Position numbers and translations under genes: made by a program. From assembly GCA_964422295.1 (NCBI GenBank), contig CAYRAM010000011.1:1-64000 (forward strand): DNA of 64,000 nucleotides, written 5' to 3'. Under the pieces are notes generated by a model. It did not search any database. It was given only the letters and a program-made list of their open reading frames with translations, and was not told the DNA's origin. Origin of the DNA: UBA12191 sp964422295 (lineage in GTDB: Bacteria; Planctomycetota; UBA8108; UBA1146). Positions 26,099 to 33,236 of this stretch are shown here, piece after piece. How positions within the stretch are numbered: the first letter of the stretch is position 1; every line of letters begins with the position of its first letter.

Positions 26099-28069
26099 AT
26101 GCAGGAAGTGGAAGCGTCCATTCTGGAGCAACTGAACCCCTTCGAAGTAATGATCGATTTGATCAATACGGTCAGGTTAGGGGCTGGTCAATACGTTGAC
26201 GTGTTTTCATTTTTATACACTGCGCAAGCACTGGCCTTGGTGATTATCTGTGCAGTTTTTTTCCACTTTACCAAGAAAAAAACCTTCGATCGAAATCGTT
26301 TGTTGACGACCCATTGGCTTCTGTTGGCGGTCTACCATCTAGGAGCATTTTTGGCGTTGCAGGGGCACTTTAATGGTTCTTTTATCATTAACCCGGATCA
26401 TTCTTCCGTTATTTCGCAGTTCAGCCACTATCTGTCGATGAGTTTTATTGCGATGGGAATTGTCGAGACGTTTATTGGTTTTCGATTCAGAAACTCCCAT
26501 GTGCTCTGGGCAATTTTCGCAAGCGTAGTGTTAGCTTTAGGGATCCAGGTAGGGTGTGTGGGAATGGATAGTGGTGATCGGTTTTGGTATAAAACAGTGC
26601 CGCCAGCAATACTCACGGGGATCGTCTATCTGTCTTTGGGCATGTACTTTTGTCCCTGCTTAAACAAGAGATTTTCCAAAAATCGTAGGTATTTCTCGAG
26701 TTATTCTCTCAATCTCCCGCTGATGCTGTATGGCGCATCACAGTTCGCCTTTGCATATTTTTACTCAAATCATCAGGGAGCTTCGACATTAAACATTGGG
26801 GTGGTGTTGATGGTCTTCCAAATGGGACTTCAGTATCAGATCGGCATCGGCCTTTTGAAAATAGGCCTGCTGATCGAGGAAACTCGATCCAAGGAGCTCA
26901 ATGAACTGGTGTTGAAATCTGAAAAATACGGACTGGTGGGGCAACTCTCTGCCGGCATAGTTCACGATCTGAACAATGTTCTCACATTGGTGCTGGGGTC
27001 AGCAGAGCTGGCAAAGAAATGTGGTTCCGACAAGGAAAAATTAGATACGCATCTGGGCAGAATTGAAAATGGTGCTCAGTCAGGATCGATATTGACAAAA
27101 CAGTTGCTGGAAATGGCCAAGGCGAGACAACAGGACAGATCAGACAGGGCCCCCTTTAGTCCAGACGAGCTGATTCATAGGCTGAGTTTGATATTCGAAA
27201 CCGCATTGCCCGAAAACATCGAATTGGAGCTGGATCTCAAAATTGGACCTCGGAAGATCAATGTCTCAGTGGGAGAATTTGAAATGGTGTTGCTCAATTT
27301 GATCATCAATGCCAGGGATTCCCTTATGAATCTTTCGGTAAAGGATCTGCGCAAACGCAAGATCATTATTCGCACACGATTAGATAGAAACTTGCAGAGT
27401 CAAAAAAGTCAGTGGATAGGTGTCGAGCGTAATTATGTCAAAATAATGGTCATCGACAACGGTCCTGGCATGAATGATGAGACCCAAAGAAAAGCAGAGG
27501 AGTTTGGTTTCACTACAAAATTAGCGAATGGAACAGGATTGGGGTTGTTTAATTCTGCGCGATTCGCTGAAGAGAATGATGGTAGACATCTCATCACTTC
27601 CAGCCCGGATTTGGAGACTCGTGTTGAAATTCAACTTCCTGCTGAAACAAAAAACAAAAAGTTGAGAGTTATCACGATCGGATTGGATCCTGAGACCGCA
27701 ATGAATTATTCCCATTCCGATTGGTCCGTACTTCCGATCAGAGCCATGGGATTCAAGCAATTGATATTGTCGAAAGCTGGAGGAGTTTTGATTCTCGGTC
27801 CCGGAGAGACCCTGGATTCCGATCAATTGCATCAGAAGCTCATGTCGAGCGGATCTCCACAGGCGTGGAAGGTCTTGAAGATCTTGTCAGAGGAAGAGTC
27901 CACTCACAGATCGATCATGAACGATATTGCCGGAGTAAAGGTGAGGACTCTCCATGAACGTCACTCAAGAGGCGAACTGCTTGCTTTGATAAGGGAGATG
28001 GTTGGTAGAATAGGCGCTGGTAGCGATGAAGACGAATTGACTAATCCACTAATATTGCAAGGTGCTTAA
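26099..28069 (+). CDS. 7TM sensor histidine kinase with C-terminal pseudo-receiver
   Basis: 656 aa. Seven hydrophobic helices fill residues about 38-270, followed by a short linker and a kinase core. H-box LSAGIVHDLNNVL places the phosphorylated His at residue 289; N-box NLIINARDSL (about 403), G1 DNGPGM (about 457) and G2 GTGLGL (about 480) complete a HATPase. The last about 130 residues (LRVITIGLDPETAMN onward) resemble a response-regulator fold by hydrophobic pattern, with GGVLILGPG at the expected third strand, but I see no phospho-acceptor Asp in the usual context. AGGAG lies about 5-9 bases before the ATG. No response regulator is adjacent. The signal may be membrane-derived; the ligand is unknown. 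A link to the upstream electron-transfer operon is only positional. Confidence 0.82.
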   Translation: MQEVEASILEQLNPFEVMIDLINTVRLGAGQYVDVFSFLYTAQALALVIICAVFFHFTKKKTFDRNRLLTTHWLLLAVYHLGAFLALQGHFNGSFIINPDHSSVISQFSHYLSMSFIAMGIVETFIGFRFRNSHVLWAIFASVVLALGIQVGCVGMDSGDRFWYKTVPPAILTGIVYLSLGMYFCPCLNKRFSKNRRYFSSYSLNLPLMLYGASQFAFAYFYSNHQGASTLNIGVVLMVFQMGLQYQIGIGLLKIGLLIEETRSKELNELVLKSEKYGLVGQLSAGIVHDLNNVLTLVLGSAELAKKCGSDKEKLDTHLGRIENGAQSGSILTKQLLEMAKARQQDRSDRAPFSPDELIHRLSLIFETALPENIELELDLKIGPRKINVSVGEFEMVLLNLIINARDSLMNLSVKDLRKRKIIIRTRLDRNLQSQKSQWIGVERNYVKIMVIDNGPGMNDETQRKAEEFGFTTKLANGTGLGLFNSARFAEENDGRHLITSSPDLETRVEIQLPAETKNKKLRVITIGLDPETAMNYSHSDWSVLPIRAMGFKQLILSKAGGVLILGPGETLDSDQLHQKLMSSGSPQAWKVLKILSEEESTHRSIMNDIAGVKVRTLHERHSRGELLALIREMVGRIGAGSDEDELTNPLILQGA

Positions 28070-28090
28070 TCGTGGAGCTCTTCAATGCGA

Positions 28091-28741
28091 TTAAAATGCA
28101 ACAGTGGTCGATATCGTCGGATCTTCCCCACCCAGCAGGATAAATGAAAGATTGAGACCGCCTCCCCTCCAAGTCACCAGTGGGTGGAGATCATCCCCAT
28201 CCCAAATGAGACTCGCATCGAAATCTTGACTGAGGGAGTAGCGGTAACTGGCCGGGACTTTCCAGCTTCCGTCGTCGGGAGTGTATGAGAGGGAAAGTGA
28301 TCCACTACTTCTCGGGGTCAGCAGATTTGCCGCCGAGATGAAAAAAGCATTTCCATCGACTTCCCCGGATGGCCAGGCGGAGCTGGTACCCAATATGATT
28401 GCAGGTCGGCCCTCATCCGCATCGATCAAGCGATAGTTCGCCATCGGATAAAAATCGTTGGAATCTGCACCCCACTCGAGACCAATCTGAAGATTCGGAT
28501 CGAGTCTGTGGACCAGGCTGAATTCCAACTTCTCCCGGTTTGTATCCTCGGTGAGGACATTTCTCATCGTCAGATTCCAGCCACCGGATTGTAAATTTCC
28601 TGCACCCCAGACCGAGGCACCTTCTCCCGGTCAGCCCACTCACATGGGCACACTGGGAGCGCGCGCAACAAATTCCCCTGTACTGCTGCAACCCGCAGTC
28701 AGGATCATGAGGGTGGTGAAGACGAGCACTTCTCTAATCAT
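28091..28741 (-). pseudogene. Lipoprotein/beta-rich protein frame interrupted by two TGA codons
   Basis: A good start (ATG 28739-28741 with CAGGAG about 6 bases upstream) opens a lipoprotein signal with lipobox LTAGC. After 33 codons the frame meets TGA at 28640-28642 and again at 28631-28633, then stays open for 180 codons to 28091. The text resumes sensibly in the same frame (GASVWGAGNLQSGGWNLTM) and the last part is strand-rich, ending TISTTVAF, an outer-membrane-like terminus. The downstream segment alone could start at ATG 28567 but would have no signal. Either the gene is decayed, the assembly has errors, or the stops are read through. TGA acts as a normal stop in neighbouring genes, so recoding is unlikely. 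Function not recognised. Confidence 0.6.
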
Positions 28742-28934
28742 GGTCAGCTCCTGCATTTTGCCACTGGGGCCTTAACTCAGTTTCATATTACGAATTTCGA
28801 CACTTTCGGTTCCAATATTTCCACTTTTATTAATGTCTTCAAAGAAAAGGGTTCAGGCAGTGGGTTGACCCACGCCCCCGAATCCATAAGTCTCGGTTAC
28901 TGGTGGCCAGTATTCGAAGAATGGAGACGGAATC

Positions 28935-29696
28935 ATGAATCCCCACTTTTCGCTCAAGGAGAAGACTTTTCTGGTGACCGGCTCTACCACAGGCCTGGGC
29001 CGGGCGATGGCGAACGCTCTCGGTGCTGCTGGAGCGAAAGTTGCCATGAATTATCAGAACAATGTTGAGCGTGCAGAGGCGGCGTATGCGGCTTTTTGCG
29101 AGGAGGGTCACGAAGGTGGCCTGTATCGGGCCAGCGTCATCGATGAAGAGGATATTTCCCGTTTGAAGCAGGAGATCGAGGAGCAGCTGGGTCCCGTGGA
29201 TGGAATCATCGTCAATGCGACCCCCGCCCAACCGTTGAAATCGATCGAGGAATACGACTGGGAGTTTTACCAGTCGATGGTCGACTTTTTCATCAAGAGT
29301 CCATACCTGCTGACGCGGGCATTTCTTCCGCACATGCGTGAGCAGAAGTGGGGAAGGATCATCAATATCGCCAGCGAAGTGTTCACCCGTGGAGTCGCAC
29401 CATTCAGTGCTTATGTGGCTGCAAAGGGGGGACAACTGGGTTGGACCCGCAGTATGGCCAATGAACTCGCAGCGGACGGAATCACTGTCAATGCCATATC
29501 ACCAGGTTGGATACCGGTGGAGCGTCATGCGGATGATCCCGAAGAAGAGAAGCAGGCTTATCTGGATCTGATCCCGATGCAACGGTGGGGTGTACCGTCG
29601 GACATGGCGGGTGCTACAGTATTTTTGGCAAGTGATTCCTCAAGCTTTGTGACGGGGCAGAACATTCACGTCAATGGTGGAACGGTTCTTCCTTAG
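28935..29696 (+). CDS. Short-chain dehydrogenase/reductase
   Basis: 253 aa classical SDR. Cofactor motif TGSTTGLGRAMA near residue 16; catalytic Ser in INIASEV, then YVAAKGG with the Tyr and Lys of YxxxK (about 157-161); the PG motif ISPGWIPVERH follows. The usual NNAG strand motif reads VNATPAQ, which is uncommon. GGAG lies about 8 bases before the ATG. It precedes a ribose-type ABC importer by 22 bp, so it may oxidise or reduce the imported sugar or polyol. Closest types by pattern are gluconate/glucose dehydrogenase-like SDRs; substrate not assigned. Confidence 0.88.
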   Translation: MNPHFSLKEKTFLVTGSTTGLGRAMANALGAAGAKVAMNYQNNVERAEAAYAAFCEEGHEGGLYRASVIDEEDISRLKQEIEEQLGPVDGIIVNATPAQPLKSIEEYDWEFYQSMVDFFIKSPYLLTRAFLPHMREQKWGRIINIASEVFTRGVAPFSAYVAAKGGQLGWTRSMANELAADGITVNAISPGWIPVERHADDPEEEKQAYLDLIPMQRWGVPSDMAGATVFLASDSSSFVTGQNIHVNGGTVLP

Positions 29697-29718
29697 TCAT
29701 TTTTGAAGGTGGTGTTCG

Positions 29719-30711
29719 ATGCGATACGGACTCTTGATCCTGTTGATCTTGGTGGGTTGCAGTGGTTCCGGGGATTCCGCTGCCAATGCGGAACCGAAAG
29801 TGGCATTCGTCACCAATGGAGTCGCAGACTTTTGGATCCTGGCTGGCAAGGGCGTTGAGGATGCCAGCAGAGATCTGAAAATCGCTGCGACGTTTCATAT
29901 GCCCCCAGATGGATTGACCGATCAAAAACGAATCATCGAGGATCTCCTCGTCAAAGGGGTTCACGGAATTGCCGTCAGCCCCATCGATCCTGGAAACCAG
30001 ACGCCATTTCTCAATGAGGTTGCTTCGCAGACTAAGTTGATCACCCACGATTCGGATGCTCCAGAGTCTGATCGTGTTTGCTTTGTCGGTGTCGATAACT
30101 ACGAAGCGGGTTGGATGTGTGGGGAAGTGGTCAAAGATGCCATCCCTGATGGGGGTCGCATCGCCATCTTTGTCGGCCGCATGGAGCAGGAAAACGCACG
30201 TCTTCGTCGCCAGGGATTGATCGACTTCCTTCTTGGAAGAGAAGCAGACCCTGCTCGTTTTGATAAACCGGGGAGCAAGGTTTCCGGCAATGGCTATGAA
30301 ATTGTTGCCACGCTGACCGATCAGTTCGACATGGCCAAAGGAAAGGCCAATGTCGAAGATGTATTGTCGGCACACGGTAATCTCGATTGCTTGATCGGCT
30401 TGTTCGCCTACAACACTCCCCTGATCCTGGAGGCACTGGAGCAATCAGGGAAATTAGGCAAGATCAAAGTGGTTGGCTTCGATGAGGATGAGCGCACTCT
30501 GGAAGGGATTCGTGCAGGAACGGTGCATGCCACAGTGGTCCAAGATCCCTATGAATACGGCGTGCTCTCTGTCGCGATGCTCAAGTCTCTGATCGCAGGA
30601 GATACCACCGTGATCCCACCGGGGGGGCATGTAAAGGTGCCCGCCAAGGTCATCGGCAAGGCGGAGGTTGATGCCTTCCAGAAGGACATGCTCAAGAAGT
30701 TGGGCAAGTGA
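29719..30711 (+). CDS. Ribose-type ABC importer, substrate-binding lipoprotein
   Basis: 330 aa periplasmic-binding protein of the RbsB/peripla_BP_4 type. The signal has lipobox LVGCSG at about residue 14, so the protein is lipid-anchored. The N-lobe begins KVAFVTNGVADFWILAGKG; HGIAVSPIDPGNQTPFL and the hinge ITHDSDAP follow; the C-lobe contains VVGFDEDERTLEGIRAG and VVQDPYEYGVLSV, all standard landmarks for pentose/sugar binders. The stop overlaps the ATPase start by 4 bp. It delivers a sugar to the permease at 32204. Ligand unknown. Confidence 0.9.
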   Translation: MRYGLLILLILVGCSGSGDSAANAEPKVAFVTNGVADFWILAGKGVEDASRDLKIAATFHMPPDGLTDQKRIIEDLLVKGVHGIAVSPIDPGNQTPFLNEVASQTKLITHDSDAPESDRVCFVGVDNYEAGWMCGEVVKDAIPDGGRIAIFVGRMEQENARLRRQGLIDFLLGREADPARFDKPGSKVSGNGYEIVATLTDQFDMAKGKANVEDVLSAHGNLDCLIGLFAYNTPLILEALEQSGKLGKIKVVGFDEDERTLEGIRAGTVHATVVQDPYEYGVLSVAMLKSLIAGDTTVIPPGGHVKVPAKVIGKAEVDAFQKDMLKKLGK

Positions 30712-32207
30712 AGGGGCAGTCCCCGATCCTTGAGGCGCAGGGGATGAATAAGTCCTTCGGTGGTGTCAATGCCGTTCAGGACGTCTCCCTCACCATCAGC
30801 GAAGGTGAGATTGTCGCGATCGTCGGCGAGAATGGTGCAGGAAAAAGCACTCTGCTCAAGATCCTCTGCGGCGCGCTCTCTCCCGATTCCGGAAAGTTGC
30901 ACATCCAGGAACAGGAAGCGGAATTTCACAGTATCCACGATGCATTGCAACGTGGAGTTGCACACATTCCACAGGAACTGGAACTGTGTGAGACGATGAC
31001 TGTCGAAGAAAATTTGCTGCTGGGGCGTGAGCCTACCCACCGATGGGGCATCCTGCAAAATGATGAAGCCCGATCGATGGCCCAAAGATCCTTGGATCAA
31101 TTAAGCTTGGACTTTTGTCTGGATGACTCTGTTGCATCATTGGGCCACGGTCATCGGCAACTATTGTCGATCGTTCGCTCCCTGGATACGGATGCACGCG
31201 TCCTTCTTCTTGACGAGCCGACTGCGACCCTTTCGCCTGCAGAAACAGAAACACTTCTGGAATGTCTCAGAGATCTGCGTTCACGAGGTGGGGCGTTGGT
31301 CCTGATTACCCATCGCTTGGCAGAGGTGGAGTCGGTGGCGGATCGGGTGATCGTGTTGAGGGATGGTAAACATGTCGCAACTTTGACTGGCGATGAGATT
31401 GAGCGCACGACGATGGTTCGTCACATGGTGGGAAGAGATTTGGTACCTTCTTCATTCGCTGACAGATCACCGGGCAAGCCACAATTGATTCTCGAAAATG
31501 TGACAACCAAGAAACATCCGAATCCGATTTCTTTACAGGTGCGCAAAGGTGAGTGCGTTGCATTGGCAGGCTTGGTGGGATCGGGCCGCAGTGAACTGCT
31601 TGAAGCGATCTTCGGATTGAGGCCTCGTCAGGGCAGGGTTCAGGTGGGGACAAAACTTCTTCTCCCTGAAGATCCGGCTCAAGCCGTCGAGGAAGGTGTA
31701 TGCCTGATCCCGGAGGAGAGATCGAGCCAAGGACTCTCGCTCCAGCAATCAGTCGCCGAAAATGCGGCCTTGCCGGGGTTGAATCGGGTGGCGGGCAAGG
31801 CGGGAGTTTTGTCCAAGGGGGCGATTAGCGAAATCGGAGAACGGGTCGTAACCTCCTTCAATGTGCAAAGCGCAGATCTGCATTCACCCATCCGGGAGCT
31901 TTCCGGGGGCAATCAACAGAAGGTCGTCATCGGAAAATGGGTGGACCTCGAGCCGGAAGTATTGCTGCTCGATGAACCCACCCGCGGAGTGGATGTAGGC
32001 GCACGGGAAGAAATCCACCAACGACTGCGGGAGTATACCGCTGCTGGCAAGGCGATTCTGTTTGCCTCCAGTGAGTTGGAAGAGGTGCTGGCGATCTCTG
32101 ACCGGATCTGGGTGATGGCTGAAGGAAAATTCATGGGAGAGTTGAGTGCTGCTGAAGCCACTGAGGAGCAGATCATGGGATTGGCAACCGAAAGAGGTGC
32201 CCCTTGA
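30708..32207 (+). CDS. Ribose-type ABC importer, double ATPase (RbsA-like)
   Basis: 499 aa with two ABC domains. NBD1 (about 1-235): Walker A GENGAGKST, Walker B VLLLDEPTATLS, while the signature reads SLGHGHRQ rather than LSGGQ, as often in RbsA. NBD2 (about 250-499): a degenerate Walker A LVGSGRSELL, an intact LSGGNQQKV signature and Walker B LLLDEPTRGVDVGA. This asymmetry is normal for carbohydrate uptake transporter-2 ATPases. It overlaps both neighbours by 4 bp. It powers uptake with the permease and binding protein of the same operon. Confidence 0.93.
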   Translation: MKGQSPILEAQGMNKSFGGVNAVQDVSLTISEGEIVAIVGENGAGKSTLLKILCGALSPDSGKLHIQEQEAEFHSIHDALQRGVAHIPQELELCETMTVEENLLLGREPTHRWGILQNDEARSMAQRSLDQLSLDFCLDDSVASLGHGHRQLLSIVRSLDTDARVLLLDEPTATLSPAETETLLECLRDLRSRGGALVLITHRLAEVESVADRVIVLRDGKHVATLTGDEIERTTMVRHMVGRDLVPSSFADRSPGKPQLILENVTTKKHPNPISLQVRKGECVALAGLVGSGRSELLEAIFGLRPRQGRVQVGTKLLLPEDPAQAVEEGVCLIPEERSSQGLSLQQSVAENAALPGLNRVAGKAGVLSKGAISEIGERVVTSFNVQSADLHSPIRELSGGNQQKVVIGKWVDLEPEVLLLDEPTRGVDVGAREEIHQRLREYTAAGKAILFASSELEEVLAISDRIWVMAEGKFMGELSAAEATEEQIMGLATERGAP

Positions 32208-33157
32208 AAAAGACGATGGGGATCTTCGTCGTATTGATATTGGTCATAGGAATCACTGCAATGATCAGCCCCACATTTCTGGGCGCAAACAACGTTGAAA
32301 ATTTGCTCCGCAGAATCGGGTTGTATGGCTTCATGGGTATCGGCGCTGCTTTTGTGATCATGACCGGTGGTATCGACCTGTCGATCGGTTCGATGATCTG
32401 CCTTGTTGGTTGTCTGACTCCGTGGATGGTGACCACTTTGGGAATTCCAATTCCACTGGTTGTCTTGTTGTTGCTGGTCTTTTCATTGGTCGCAGGAGGG
32501 TTTCACGGGTGGTTGGTTTCGAGACTGAATTTGCAACCGTTTTTGGTCACCTTATGCGGGCTGTTTATCTACAGAGGGATCACCAGGGGGATCTTGGCCG
32601 ATTCAACCGTGGGATTTGGGGTGGAAGGAACGGCTTGGAGCTATCTCGTGAAAGAGAGAATCCCTCTCACCGATGATTTCGGAGTGCCGATCCCCTTGCT
32701 GCTTTTGATTCTGGTGGCGGTGGGATCAGGTTTTCTGTTGAGAAAAACCGTATGGGGGCGGCATCTCCTGGCGATCGGTAGCAATGAAGTCGCAGCGCGG
32801 CATTGCGGGATCGAAGTTGAACGAATCAAGATCGCGGCTTATATGATCTGTGGATTCCTTGCGGGATTGACAGGGGTTCTCTTTGTTCTCGATCAGGGAT
32901 CGGGTCAGCCATCGAATTTCGGCAACTTTTATGAGCTCTATGCGATCGCCGCAGCAGTGCTTGGAGGGTGCTCTCTTCGCGGAGGAGAAGGGACAATTTT
33001 GGGGGTACTGATCGGGGTTGCCCTGGTTCAGGTTCTCAGGACTTCCATCAATCATATTGATGCGATCCCAAACTCGACTGAATTTATGGTGATCGGCTTG
33101 GTCATCCTGTTGGCGGTGATCGTCGACGGATCGATTCGAAGAAAGCGCGAAGGGTAG
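32204..33157 (+). CDS. Ribose-type ABC importer, permease (RbsC-like)
   Basis: 317 aa polytopic inner-membrane protein of the BPD_transp_2 family. At least eight hydrophobic helices can be seen. The family signature AAFVIMTGGIDLSIGSMI is at about residue 46-63, and the coupling region ARHCGIEVERIKIAAYMICG at about 201-220 contacts the ATPase. ILGVLIGVALVQVL is near the C-terminus. Only one permease gene is present, so a homodimer is expected. Last gene of the SDR-binding protein-ATPase-permease operon. Confidence 0.93.
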   Translation: MKKTMGIFVVLILVIGITAMISPTFLGANNVENLLRRIGLYGFMGIGAAFVIMTGGIDLSIGSMICLVGCLTPWMVTTLGIPIPLVVLLLLVFSLVAGGFHGWLVSRLNLQPFLVTLCGLFIYRGITRGILADSTVGFGVEGTAWSYLVKERIPLTDDFGVPIPLLLLILVAVGSGFLLRKTVWGRHLLAIGSNEVAARHCGIEVERIKIAAYMICGFLAGLTGVLFVLDQGSGQPSNFGNFYELYAIAAAVLGGCSLRGGEGTILGVLIGVALVQVLRTSINHIDAIPNSTEFMVIGLVILLAVIVDGSIRRKREG

Positions 33158-33186
33158 ATTTTATTCAGAGGCAATAGAACAAAAAA

Positions 33187-33211
33187 CAGCCCGGTGTTTT
33201 GCACCGGGCTG
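33187..33211 (-). terminator. Rho-independent terminator of the diheme peroxidase gene
   Basis: Perfect 10-bp stem (cagcccggtg / caccgggctg) with a 5-base loop. Read on the minus strand it is followed at once by six T residues (A-run at 33181-33186 on plus). It lies 26 bp beyond the stop of the minus-strand peroxidase. On the plus strand no T-run follows, but the hairpin may still help end the importer operon. Confidence 0.88.
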
Positions 33212-33236
33212 TGACTGATTCTAACGGTTGTAGTTG

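Noticed and set aside
28091..28741. Recoded TGA (selenocysteine or tryptophan)
   Set aside because: No SECIS-like hairpin recognised, two TGAs three codons apart, and TGA is a working stop in many neighbouring genes with ATGA overlaps.
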